Part shown: positions 9,204 through 17,374 of the stretch, one piece after another
Layout of the letters: each line of letters opens with the position of its first letter
Numbering within the stretch: the stretch's first letter is position 1
NCBI GenBank assembly: GCA_021808425.1
Contig: JAKBBS010000002.1
Span: forward strand, 1-52,369
DNA length: 52,369 nucleotides
Reading direction: 5' to 3'
DNA from: Actinomycetes bacterium
Lineage (GTDB): Bacteria; Actinomycetota; Acidimicrobiia; Acidimicrobiales; Palsa-688
The notes under the pieces: generated by a model
Told to the model about the DNA's origin: nothing
Seen by the model: the letters and a program-made list of their open reading frames with translations, nothing else
Databases searched by the model: none
Position numbers and translations under genes: made by a program

Positions 9204-11567
9204 ATGCCTGGATCGATTCTTGGAAATGAAGTTCGCCGCGTCGAGGACCCCGACCTGCTTCGGGGGCGAGGGACTTTTATCGCGAACCTGCGTCTTGCTG
9301 GCATGGTATACGTCGCTTTCGTTCGTTCACCGGTTGCCCATGCCCGGATCAGCAGGGTCGACATGAAAGCAGCTGCGGACCGTCCGGGGGTTATAGCTGT
9401 GCTCGCAGCCTCAGATCTCGGGGTCGATCCCTTTCACGGGTTCATGGTTCTAAACGAGGCGGTCGCCCGCCCCCCGCTCGCCGCCGAAAAGGTGCGCTTC
9501 GTCGGGGAGGCGGTCGTAATGGTAGTGGCGGAGAGCGAAGCGCTGGCGCTGGATGCCGCTGAGGCCGTCGAAGTCACCTACGACCCGCTCGGGGTCGCTG
9601 CCGATATGGAAGCGGCGGGAGCTGAGGGGGCGCCCCTGCAGTTCGAGGAGCTCGGCACCAACGTGGTAGCGGGTAAGGCAGGCGTCGGCGACCCGCTTTC
9701 GGGTGCCGAGACGGTTGTCAGGGCCAGACTCGAGAACCAGCGTGTCGCGGTCGTCCCGATGGAGGGCGACGCCATCGCTGCCGTTCCGGGTGACGGTGGC
9801 GAGGACGGCTTCAAGATGACCGTCTACGTCTCTACGCAGATGCCGCACGGCTTTGCCCGCCAGGCCGCCCGCATCCTCGGGTTCAACCGAGGCGAACTGC
9901 GGGTCATCACCCCCCATGTCGGCGGCGGTTTCGGAGCCAAAGCAGGAATCGGGGCTGAGCACGCGGCGGTGATCGCAGCGGCACGGCTGCTCGGCAGGCC
10001 CCTGCGCTGGATTGCGGGGCGTTCCGAGAACATGGTCGGAATGCCACACGGGCGTGGCCAGCTGCAGTGGGTTGAAGTCGGATTCGACGGCGACGCGCGC
10101 ATCACTGGCATGCGGCTGCGAGTGCTCGGCGACGCTGGAGCCTACGCGGGTTTCGGCGGGGCCCTTGCGCTCGGCCCAACCCGTAACATGGCGCAGGGCG
10201 TCTACGCGATCCCCGAGATTCGCTACGACGTAGCGACGGTCGTAACCAACACCACGCCGATGGGAGCGTTCAGAGGGGCCGGCCGGCCTGAAGCCGCCGA
10301 GCTGCTCGAGCGGATAATGGACATCGCAGCTGACGAAATGGGCATCGACCCGGTAGATCTGCGTCGTCGCAACCTGCTCCCGGCCTTCGACAACGACTAC
10401 ACCACCGTCATGGGCACCTCATATGACAACGGCGACTACGCTAAGGCACTCGACGAGGCGCTCCGGATCGCCGGATACGAGGCCTTGCGCGCCGAGCAGT
10501 CTCGTCGTCGGGCGGAGGGCGAACGCTGGCAGCTCGGGATCGGGGTTAGCGTATATGTCGAAATCACTGCAGGAGGAGGTGGCGAGGAGTACGGAGCGCT
10601 CCAAGTGCATACCGATGGGACCGCGACGATCTCCGTGGGCACCTCCGCGCATGGCCAGGGACATGCCACCTCGTTCGCTATGATTGTTTCTGATCTCCTC
10701 GGCATACCGATCGAAGACATACGGTTCGTACAGTCCGACACGGCGCTCGTCCCAAGAGGCGGTGGTACCGGCGGCTCGCGGTCACTTCAGGTCGGCGGAA
10801 GCGCAGTGCTCGCGGCGACGGAGGAAGTGCTGCGACAAGCGAAGGAGTCTGCAGCCACCGAATTAGAAGCCAGTTTCGACGACATCGTCGTACACGACGG
10901 TGGTCGCCTCGGCGTAGCCGGCGTGCCGGCGCGCACCCTCGGATGGGCAGAGTTGGCGTCTGCGGCGCCGTCGGGTTTAGCGGCTGCCGTCGACTTCAAA
11001 GTAGAGGGCCCAACCTTCCCGTTCGGGGCGCACGTCTCGGTCGTGGAGGTCGACGTCGAGACCGGGGCTGTCCGGCCGGTGCGACATATCGCTGTCGACG
11101 ACTGCGGGCGGATCGTCAACCCCTTGCTGGTCAGGGGCCAGCAGCACGGGGGGATCGCCCAGGGGATGGCGCAAGCGTTGTGGGAGCAGGTTGTCTTCGA
11201 CCCCGAAGGTAACCCTCTCACGTCGAACCTGGCCGACTACGCGATCCCGAGCGCGGCCGAGCTCCCGAGCTTCGAGACGTCCAACACGGTGACCCCGACA
11301 CATCGAAACCCGCTCGGTGCCAAGGGGATCGGCGAGTCGGGGACGATCGGAGCGATGCCGGCTGTACACAACGCTGTCGTGGACGCGGTGTCGCATCTCG
11401 GGGTCCGCCACATCCCGATGCCGTCGACGCCGCAGGCGGTTTGGACGGCAATCAGGAACGCTGCGGCAGGCGGTCCCCAGGTTCCGTGGAGCGAACCGCC
11501 GGCCCTCTTCGAGAGGCTTCCGGGGCCTGACACGGTGGATCCCGAGGCTGCCAGCGTCGACATCTGA
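9204..11567 (+). CDS. Xanthine dehydrogenase/CoxL-family molybdopterin-binding large subunit
   Basis: The 787-residue product matches the large (molybdopterin) subunit of the xanthine dehydrogenase, aldehyde oxidase and CO dehydrogenase family. It opens with GSILGNEVRRVEDPDLLRGRG, the usual N-terminus, and has the GGGFGAK loop, GAFRGAGRPEA and a late GAKGIGESGTIGAMPA (conserved catalytic-Glu region). The AFRGAGR loop lacks the Cys of form I CO dehydrogenase (AYRCSFR), so it is a form II-like or other aldehyde/purine-type hydroxylase and the substrate is unknown. The start follows family alignment and a TACTTT -10 box 6 nt upstream (leaderless type). A good Shine-Dalgarno at 9150-9156 is out of register with it. 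No FeS or FAD subunit gene lies beside it, which is odd for this family. Confidence 0.85.
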   Translation: MPGSILGNEVRRVEDPDLLRGRGTFIANLRLAGMVYVAFVRSPVAHARISRVDMKAAADRPGVIAVLAASDLGVDPFHGFMVLNEAVARPPLAAEKVRFVGEAVVMVVAESEALALDAAEAVEVTYDPLGVAADMEAAGAEGAPLQFEELGTNVVAGKAGVGDPLSGAETVVRARLENQRVAVVPMEGDAIAAVPGDGGEDGFKMTVYVSTQMPHGFARQAARILGFNRGELRVITPHVGGGFGAKAGIGAEHAAVIAAARLLGRPLRWIAGRSENMVGMPHGRGQLQWVEVGFDGDARITGMRLRVLGDAGAYAGFGGALALGPTRNMAQGVYAIPEIRYDVATVVTNTTPMGAFRGAGRPEAAELLERIMDIAADEMGIDPVDLRRRNLLPAFDNDYTTVMGTSYDNGDYAKALDEALRIAGYEALRAEQSRRRAEGERWQLGIGVSVYVEITAGGGGEEYGALQVHTDGTATISVGTSAHGQGHATSFAMIVSDLLGIPIEDIRFVQSDTALVPRGGGTGGSRSLQVGGSAVLAATEEVLRQAKESAATELEASFDDIVVHDGGRLGVAGVPARTLGWAELASAAPSGLAAAVDFKVEGPTFPFGAHVSVVEVDVETGAVRPVRHIAVDDCGRIVNPLLVRGQQHGGIAQGMAQALWEQVVFDPEGNPLTSNLADYAIPSAAELPSFETSNTVTPTHRNPLGAKGIGESGTIGAMPAVHNAVVDAVSHLGVRHIPMPSTPQAVWTAIRNAAAGGPQVPWSEPPALFERLPGPDTVDPEAASVDI

Positions 11568-11589
11568 GCAAGTCTCGGCGGTTCCAGCT

Positions 11590-11610
11590 GGCACACGCGG
11601 CGCGTGCGCC
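11590..11610 (+). terminator. Candidate hairpin terminator after the CoxL-like gene
   Basis: GGCACACGC and GCGTGCGCC pair at 8 of 9 positions around a 3-nt loop, 23 nt after the stop codon. There is no U-run, as is common for GC-rich actinobacterial hairpins. It separates this gene from the recA promoter. Confidence 0.4.
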
Positions 11611-11664
11611 ATCGTCAGGCTCTGGCAAGCGGTGTTCAGATGGGTATCGGACACCATCCAACAT

Positions 11665-11678
11665 CGAACATGTGTTTG
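11665..11678 (+). promoter_or_regulatory. SOS (LexA) box of recA
   Basis: CGAACATGTGTTTG matches the actinobacterial/Gram-positive LexA consensus CGAAC-N4-GTTCG except at one base. It ends 4 nt before a candidate -10 box TAGGAT (11683-11688), so bound LexA would cover the promoter. The recA leader is then about 130 nt, with GGAGG at 11811-11815 before ATG 11824. Confidence 0.8.
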
Positions 11679-11823
11679 GGTATAGGATGTCCCCATACGG
11701 ACTACAACGGTGCAACTTCGCTTCGAACTCTCAGCGTAACGCTCGGGTCACGAAGCCGTCACACCTCATCTGTAGCTTCTACACCTAACTACAACCGATC
11801 CGAGACACCGGGAGGAAGCCGAG

Positions 11824-13974
11824 ATGGAGCGAGACAAGGCGCTGGAAATGGCTATGGGCCAGATCGAGAAGCAGTTCGGCAAGGGCGCCATCATGAAGAT
11901 GGGCGACAAGCTGGACTTGAACATCGAGGCGATCCCCACTGGCGCCCTCGCCCTCGACATCGCTCTGGGCATTGGGGGTCTTCCACGGGGGCGGGTGGTT
12001 GAAATCTATGGACCTGAGTCTTCCGGTAAATCGACGCTGGCTATGCACGTGGTCGCCGAGTCTCAGCGCAATGGTGGCGTTTGCGCCTACATCGACGCCG
12101 AGCACGCCATGGACCCGGTATACGCGGCTGCCATTGGCGTCAACGTCGACGACCTGCTGATATCTCAGCCCGACACCGGTGAGCAAGCGCTCGAGATAGC
12201 TGACATGCTGATCCGCTCAGGCGCTCTCGACGTGATCGTCATCGACTCGGTAGCAGCGCTGACGCCGCGCGCCGAGATCGAAGGCGACATGGGAGACTCA
12301 CACGTCGGATTGCAAGCCCGCCTCATGTCCCAGGCGTTGCGCAAGCTAACCGCCACCTTGAACCGCTCCAACACGATTGCGATCTTCATCAACCAGCTCC
12401 GCGAGAAGATCGGAGTGATGTTTGGTTGCATGTCGTACTCGACTCGTATCACACTTGCCAATGGCACCCAGGAAAAGATCGGAAAGGTTGTAAACCAACG
12501 CTTGCCGGTAGAGGTGCTGTCCTACGACACCGAACTTGGCACAATCGTCCCACGGCGAGTCGTCAACTGGTTCGACAACGGCGTCACCGAGCAGTTCCTG
12601 CAAGTGACCGTGGCGAGGCCGGGCGGCAACGGGCGGTCCCAGTTTGGCTGTACGCCTAACCACCAGGTGCGCACACCAGCGGGCTGGCGCGAAGCAGGCT
12701 CGCTGCAGGTGGGGGATCGCGTACTGCAGGTCGTGCCACACCGGCTATCAGAATTCCAATGGCAAGTCGTGCTCGGTGGCCTGCTAGGTGACGGCGTGCT
12801 GTCGGCCAGTAGAAGTGGCCACGCTGCACGATTCCGGCTGGGCCACGGCGTCGCTCAAGCGGGCTACGCAGACTGGATGGCGTCGCTGTTCGCGAACCTC
12901 AGTGTGAGCCGCACGGTGAACGCCAAGGGGAGCGTCTTCCATGACGTGCAGCCTCTTGCCGAACTGGCCGAACTGCGCCGCGCCGTTTACATCGCTGGAA
13001 AAAAGGTCATCAGCGAGGAGTACCTAAAGGCTCTGACTCCGCTGTCTCTAGCGATCTGGTACTCGGACGACGGACATTACGCCGAGCGCGCTCTCGGTCT
13101 CCAAGATCGCACCAAGGATGGAAGTGGCCGGATCGAGATCTGTGTCGAAGCCATCGAGTCGGCGAGCCGTCGGCGTCTACGGGACTGGCTAGCCGACACC
13201 TGGGGGATCGCCGGGCGCCTCCAAGAGCGCGGCTCACGTCGAATCTCGGTACTGAGCTTCCCCAAAGACGAGTCCACTAAGTTTCAGGCGCTTGTGGCGC
13301 CGTTCATCCACCCATCGTTGGAGTACAAGTTGGCGCCGCGTTTTAGGGGGCGTTTCGCCGTGGAGCCCGTGTTCGCGTCGACGCGCCACGAACTCATGCC
13401 GCTGCCGGTGGTCAAGATTGTGCCGAAGCCTCAAACACCCAACATGCACCGCTACGACATCGAGGTCGAGGGGAGCCACAATTACCTGGTTGACGGAGTA
13501 GTGGTGCACAACAGTCCAGAAACCACGCCCGGCGGGCGCGCCCTCAAGTTCTACTCGTCGGTTCGCCTCGACATACGCCGAATCGAGTCGATCAAAGACG
13601 GCGCTGAGGTAGTGGGGAACCGAACGAGGGTGAAGGTCGTAAAGAACAAGGTGAGCCCCCCGTTCAAGCAAGCCGAGTTCGACATCATGTACGGCAAGGG
13701 GATCAGTCGCGAGGGTTCTCTCCTCGACGTAGGCGTCGAGCTCAACATCGTCAAGAAGTCAGGCGCCTGGTACACCTACGAGGGCGAGCAGCTGGGCCAA
13801 GGCCGGGAGAACGCAAAGGCGTTCCTGGCAGCGAATCTGGAAGTGATGATCGAGATCTCCGAGAAGGTTCGCCAGAAGGTCGGTCTTGGGGCCGGAGGTC
13901 CGTCAGATGCGGGCGACGAACCGTCACGTGCCAGTAGGGCACGCGATGAGGAGCCGATCAGCCTCGACGACTGA
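11824..13974 (+). CDS. recA: RecA recombinase precursor with in-frame intein
   Basis: RecA binds single-stranded DNA, promotes strand exchange and stimulates LexA self-cleavage. The 716-residue precursor contains RecA residues 1-201 and, after residue 563, the rest of RecA; splicing would give a 354-residue protein, a normal length. Walker A GPESSGKS lies at about residue 63. The first part ends [13 protein letters not shown] and the second begins [16 protein letters not shown], which join seamlessly. The start is ATG after GGAGG with an 8-nt gap. An SOS box lies upstream. recX, often next to recA, is not here; a 230-bp gap and miaB follow. Confidence 0.97.
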   Translation: MERDKALEMAMGQIEKQFGKGAIMKMGDKLDLNIEAIPTGALALDIALGIGGLPRGRVVEIYGPESSGKSTLAMHVVAESQRNGGVCAYIDAEHAMDPVYAAAIGVNVDDLLISQPDTGEQALEIADMLIRSGALDVIVIDSVAALTPRAEIEGDMGDSHVGLQARLMSQALRKLTATLNRSNTIAIFINQLREKIGVMFGCMSYSTRITLANGTQEKIGKVVNQRLPVEVLSYDTELGTIVPRRVVNWFDNGVTEQFLQVTVARPGGNGRSQFGCTPNHQVRTPAGWREAGSLQVGDRVLQVVPHRLSEFQWQVVLGGLLGDGVLSASRSGHAARFRLGHGVAQAGYADWMASLFANLSVSRTVNAKGSVFHDVQPLAELAELRRAVYIAGKKVISEEYLKALTPLSLAIWYSDDGHYAERALGLQDRTKDGSGRIEICVEAIESASRRRLRDWLADTWGIAGRLQERGSRRISVLSFPKDESTKFQALVAPFIHPSLEYKLAPRFRGRFAVEPVFASTRHELMPLPVVKIVPKPQTPNMHRYDIEVEGSHNYLVDGVVVHNSPETTPGGRALKFYSSVRLDIRRIESIKDGAEVVGNRTRVKVVKNKVSPPFKQAEFDIMYGKGISREGSLLDVGVELNIVKKSGAWYTYEGEQLGQGRENAKAFLAANLEVMIEISEKVRQKVGLGAGGPSDAGDEPSRASRARDEEPISLDD
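12427..13512 (+). other. Intein with LAGLIDADG homing endonuclease, inserted in RecA
   Basis: A 362-residue insertion begins with Cys1 ([13 protein letters not shown], block A) and ends VVVHN before Ser+1 of RecA. Block B shows [14 protein letters not shown], with the TxxH motif. The central part has two LAGLIDADG-like motifs, LGGLLGDG and IWYSDDG, so it is a full-size rather than a mini intein. Block F is [15 protein letters not shown]. Key splicing residues (Cys1, block B His, penultimate His, terminal Asn, Ser+1) are all present, so activity is likely. From memory, the MFG/SPE junction is the site used by the M. leprae-type RecA intein (RecA-b), not the M. tuberculosis site (VVKNK/C). Confidence 0.93.
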
Positions 13975-14190
13975 CGGCGCGACTCTTCCCGCAGATGCTC
14001 ATACTGGGTATTCTCAGCAGCGCCTACCGTGACGCCGGCATCCGCCGGAAGGGTCGTGACCGACAAACACTTGGACTGCGGTGTATGAACGGACGAGCAG
14101 GCGATCGCTGTATAGGCCGGGGGAGTGATCCGGAATCCCCCGAACGGCGCTCCTCCAGGATCGCCGACGTAGAGGTGACGGCCGACGCCT
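13975..14190. other. Intergenic region recA-miaB, no gene recognised
   Basis: No convincing gene is seen. A short plus-strand frame at 13995-14198 has no domain features and arginine-rich shadow-like composition. Weak GC-rich inverted repeats (for example CCGGC-N4-GCCGG near 14040 and GGGGG...CCCCC near 14120-14145) could end the recA transcript. Confidence 0.4.
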
Positions 14191-14196
14191 TAGACT
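14191..14196 (+). promoter_or_regulatory. Candidate -10 box (TAGACT) of leaderless miaB
   Basis: TAGACT lies 8 nt before GTG 14205 and there is no Shine-Dalgarno in between. This fits a leaderless start. Confidence 0.45.
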
Positions 14197-14204
14197 GACC
14201 TGAC

Positions 14205-15668
14205 GTGGCCCGCAGCTTTCATGTCCGAACTTTTGGCTGCCAGATGAACGAGCACGATTCGGCGCGGATTGCGTCGATGTTCGAGGCGGACGGCATGGTC
14301 GCCTGCGACACGGCCGACGATGCGGACATCGTCGTGCTCAACACCTGCTGCATCAGGGAGAACGCCGACAACAAGTTCTACGGTCACCTCGGGATGCTCA
14401 AAGCGCTCAAAGACGAGAGACCTGGGATGCAGATAGCCGTCGCGGGCTGCCTCGCCCAGAAGGACCGGGACATGATCGTCGGTCGAGCCCCATGGGTGGA
14501 CGCAGTCTGGGGCACTCACAACTCGAATAGGGCCCTCGAGCTGCTCGACCAAGCGCGCAATACAGGACGCCCTGTCTGCGAGATCATCGAGACTCCCGAC
14601 GCCGGATCGGAGCCACCGCCGGCGCTTCCGGTGAGGCGAGACTCGCAGCACTCGGCGTGGGTCACCATCCAGGTAGGTTGCGACAACAACTGCGCTTTCT
14701 GCATAGTGCCTTCCGTGCGCGGCCGCGAGGCGAGCAAACCGTTCGCAGCGATCGTCGACGAGGTCGCCGCGATGGCTGCGACTGGAACTGTCGAGGTCAC
14801 TCTCCTCGGGCAAAATGTCAACTCATATGGCAGGGACATCACCACGCTGCTCCGGAACGACGACGCCTGGCGTGACAAGGCCGCAGTCGCTGGTTCGGCG
14901 TGGGTCTCCGCTGAGCGCCCACGTGCGAGGCCGTTGTTCGCCGACCTCTTGAGGGCTGTCGCCTCCGTGGAGGGGATCAGGCGGGTTCGCTACACAAGCC
15001 CCCATCCGAAGGACCTGCGCGAGGACACGATCGGGGTCATGGCGACCGAGAAGGCGGTGTGTTCGCATCTGCACCTTCCACTCCAATCGGGTAGCGACAG
15101 AGTGCTGGTCGCGATGCACCGCGGCTACACCTCTGAGCGATACCTCGCGAAACTGGCCTTGGCGAGGTCCACCGTGGACGATCTGGCGGTCACGACCGAC
15201 ATTATCGTCGGATTCCCGGGTGAGACCGATCGGGACTTCGAAGCTACGCTCGAGGTCGTGGCCGAGGCTGCTTTTGACAGCGCCTACACCTTCATCTACT
15301 CGCCCCGACCCGGGACAGAGTCGGCGGCGTGGGTCGACCGCTTCGTAGCTGCCGATGTGATCGCCGAGCGGTTCGAGCGTCTCCGAGCCGTCGTGGAGCG
15401 CTCCGCTCTCGCACGTCACCAAGCCAGGGTGGGGTTGACCGAAGAGGTTCTCGTCGAAGGAGTGTCCAAGCGACGCTCCGATATGGTCAGTGGGCGCAGC
15501 TCGCAGGGCAAGCTCATCCACTTCGCGGCTGATCCCACCGGGCTCCCGGCGGGATCGTGGGCCGACGTCCTGGTGACCAGGGCGGCGCCACACCACCTCG
15601 AGGGCGAGCTTGTGCAGGTCACCGGTACTCCGCGCAAACGTCAACTGATACCTGTGGTGGCCGCCTGA
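14205..15668 (+). CDS. miaB: tRNA-2-methylthio-N6-dimethylallyladenosine synthase MiaB
   Basis: MiaB is a radical-SAM enzyme that adds the methylthio group to i6A37 of tRNAs, acting after MiaA. The 487-residue protein has the N-terminal methylthiotransferase domain with three cluster Cys (TFGCQMNEHDS, NTCCIREN, VAGCLAQ), the radical-SAM motif GCDNNCAFCIVPSVRGRE, and a C-terminal TRAM-like region. A roughly 25-residue insert follows LLGQNVNSYG, as in several actinobacterial members. The GTG start is supported by TAGACT at 14191-14196, 8 nt upstream (leaderless type), and by the family N-terminus. miaA follows with an overlapping CTGA. Confidence 0.95.
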   Translation: MARSFHVRTFGCQMNEHDSARIASMFEADGMVACDTADDADIVVLNTCCIRENADNKFYGHLGMLKALKDERPGMQIAVAGCLAQKDRDMIVGRAPWVDAVWGTHNSNRALELLDQARNTGRPVCEIIETPDAGSEPPPALPVRRDSQHSAWVTIQVGCDNNCAFCIVPSVRGREASKPFAAIVDEVAAMAATGTVEVTLLGQNVNSYGRDITTLLRNDDAWRDKAAVAGSAWVSAERPRARPLFADLLRAVASVEGIRRVRYTSPHPKDLREDTIGVMATEKAVCSHLHLPLQSGSDRVLVAMHRGYTSERYLAKLALARSTVDDLAVTTDIIVGFPGETDRDFEATLEVVAEAAFDSAYTFIYSPRPGTESAAWVDRFVAADVIAERFERLRAVVERSALARHQARVGLTEEVLVEGVSKRRSDMVSGRSSQGKLIHFAADPTGLPAGSWADVLVTRAAPHHLEGELVQVTGTPRKRQLIPVVAA

Positions 15669-16576
15669 GACACCTTGCGCTGGTCGGATGCACCGCCTCG
15701 GGCAAGTCCGCTCTCGCGGTCGAGATAGCCAGACGCGTCGGTAGAGTCGAGATCCTGAGCGCCGACTCCATGCAGGTGTACCGGGGGATGGATATAGGCA
15801 CAGCCAAGGCGACTCCAGCGCAGCGAGCGGGCGTTCCGCACCATCTGATCGACCTCGCCGACCCCGGCGAAGACTTCAGCGTCACTCAGTGGGTAGGCGC
15901 CGCGCGTGACGTGCTCGCAGGCATCGAAGCGAGAGGGTCGACAGCTATACTCGTTGGCGGCAGCGGACTCTACGTACAGGCCCTCGTCGACGGGTTCGAG
16001 CCTCCGGGGCGCTGGCCGGACATTGCGGCCGAATTGGCGGCCGAAGCCGACACTGTAAGCCTGCACCGCCGTCTAGCGGCGCTGGACGAGCTCGGCGCCT
16101 CCCGGATGGAGCCCTCGAACCGCCGGAGGGTGATCAGGGCGCTTGAGGTCACGCTCGGAAGCGGAAGGCGTTTCTCTTCGTTCGGTCCCGGTCTGCGCGG
16201 CTATCAGCCGAGCGAGTGGTACCTGGCAGGGATCGACGTCCCTCGACAGGCGCTTGCCGAGCGCATAACGAACCGCTTGCAGAGGATGCTCGACGCCGGC
16301 CTCGTGGATGAGGTTCACCGCCTGGCTTCTCGCGAGGGAGGCTGGTCACGCACGGCGCGACAAGCACTCGGATACCGGGAGATCGCCACCCACATCGAAG
16401 ACGGGGTACCCCTCGCCGAGGCCTCGGAGGCAGCCGACAGGCACACCAGGCGCTTCTCCGTCCGCCAGCGCTCGTGGTGGCGACAGGACCCCCGCATCAA
16501 ATGGTCCGAGACTTCCGGAGACACTCTGGCGCTAGCCGGCGAGATCCTGAGAGACTGGAGCCAGACATGGCCGTGA
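15665..16576 (+). CDS. miaA: tRNA dimethylallyltransferase MiaA, probable CTG start
   Basis: MiaA transfers a dimethylallyl group to A37 of tRNAs reading UNN codons, making the substrate of MiaB. The product of about 303 residues has the P-loop GCTASGKSA, the SADSMQVYRGMDIGTAK segment, ILVGGSGLYVQAL, and the C-terminal TRQALGYREI-type region (here ARQALGYREI). The family N-terminus (xxLALVGxTASGKS) begins right at the miaB stop. In this frame the only nearby start-like codon is CTG 15665, overlapping the miaB stop as CTGA, with GGTGG 5 nt upstream. The nearest conventional start, GTG 15557, would add 36 unrelated residues inside miaB. The gene itself is certain; the start is inference. Confidence 0.9.
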   Translation: MRHLALVGCTASGKSALAVEIARRVGRVEILSADSMQVYRGMDIGTAKATPAQRAGVPHHLIDLADPGEDFSVTQWVGAARDVLAGIEARGSTAILVGGSGLYVQALVDGFEPPGRWPDIAAELAAEADTVSLHRRLAALDELGASRMEPSNRRRVIRALEVTLGSGRRFSSFGPGLRGYQPSEWYLAGIDVPRQALAERITNRLQRMLDAGLVDEVHRLASREGGWSRTARQALGYREIATHIEDGVPLAEASEAADRHTRRFSVRQRSWWRQDPRIKWSETSGDTLALAGEILRDWSQTWP

Positions 16577-17364
16577 CCCCCATAACCCTCACCAAGCTTC
16601 ACGGGCTCGGCAACGACTTCCTCGTAGCTTTGCAGTCCGACGGCGACCCGATCATTGCGCGTCGTCTTTGCGAACGCCACAGCGGGATCGGCGCCGACGG
16701 ACTCATAACCTCCCGGCTTCTTGGCCCGGGCGGCCCTAGACTCGACTTTCGGCTGTGGAACGCGGACGGCTCCGAAGCTGAGATGAGCGGTAACGGCATG
16801 CGCTGCCTCGCTCACGCGGCGCTCGACGCCGGCTGGGTGGGAGAGGACGAGCTTTTCGAAGTGGAGACCCCGGCGGGTGTCCGCCAGGTCACGGTGCAGC
16901 GACGGGGGGTGGAGTCCACCTGGGGAAGTGTCGCTATGGGAAGAGTCGGGCTGGGCGCGGACGGAAAAATTTGCGACGTCGGCCGGGGCGAGATGCTCGT
17001 CGACGTCGGAAACCCCCACCTCGTGATACTCGGATCCGACCCTTCGCAGATCGACGTCGGCGCGCTCGGACCGGCACTGGAGCGCTCAGTGGAGGGGGGA
17101 ATCAACGTCGAGTTCGTGGCGCTCGGTCCTGGGACTGACACGGTGACGATGAGGGTGTGGGAGCGTGGAGTCGGAGAGACTCGGGCTTGCGGCACGGGTT
17201 CTGTAGCGGTAGCCGCCGCCGTGCGCCACTGGGGCGGGGTAGGCACGGCCGTGACCGTCCGCCAGCCCGGTGGCTCGGTAAGCGTCGAGCTTCACTCGGA
17301 CGGCACTGCGACGCTCGCAGGGCCAGCCGAACGAATTGCCACATGTCAGGTCGACCTATGGTAG
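16567..17364 (+). CDS. dapF: Diaminopimelate epimerase DapF, first catalytic Cys replaced by Ser
   Basis: DapF converts LL- to meso-diaminopimelate, the substrate of MurE and lysine precursor. The 265-residue protein starts at ATG 16567, 10 nt inside miaA, with the family N-terminus KLHGLGNDFLV. The two-base epimerase mechanism uses two Cys. The second is present in GVGETRACGTGS, but the first motif reads NADGSEAEMSGNGMRC: Ser74 (codon 16786-16788) stands where family members usually have Cys. The nearby DapC, DapE and meso-DAP-type MurE argue that the protein works. This could be a lineage-specific variant. Confidence 0.95.
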   Translation: MAVTPITLTKLHGLGNDFLVALQSDGDPIIARRLCERHSGIGADGLITSRLLGPGGPRLDFRLWNADGSEAEMSGNGMRCLAHAALDAGWVGEDELFEVETPAGVRQVTVQRRGVESTWGSVAMGRVGLGADGKICDVGRGEMLVDVGNPHLVILGSDPSQIDVGALGPALERSVEGGINVEFVALGPGTDTVTMRVWERGVGETRACGTGSVAVAAAVRHWGGVGTAVTVRQPGGSVSVELHSDGTATLAGPAERIATCQVDLW

Positions 17365-17374
17365 GAATACTCGC

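Noticed and set aside
13995..14198. 67-codon plus-strand frame between recA and miaB as recX remnant
   Set aside because: No similarity to RecX could be seen and the composition is arginine-rich without pattern.
15557..15664. 36-residue N-terminal extension of MiaA from GTG 15557
   Set aside because: The stretch is miaB read in another frame and does not resemble MiaA; the domain begins at about 15668.
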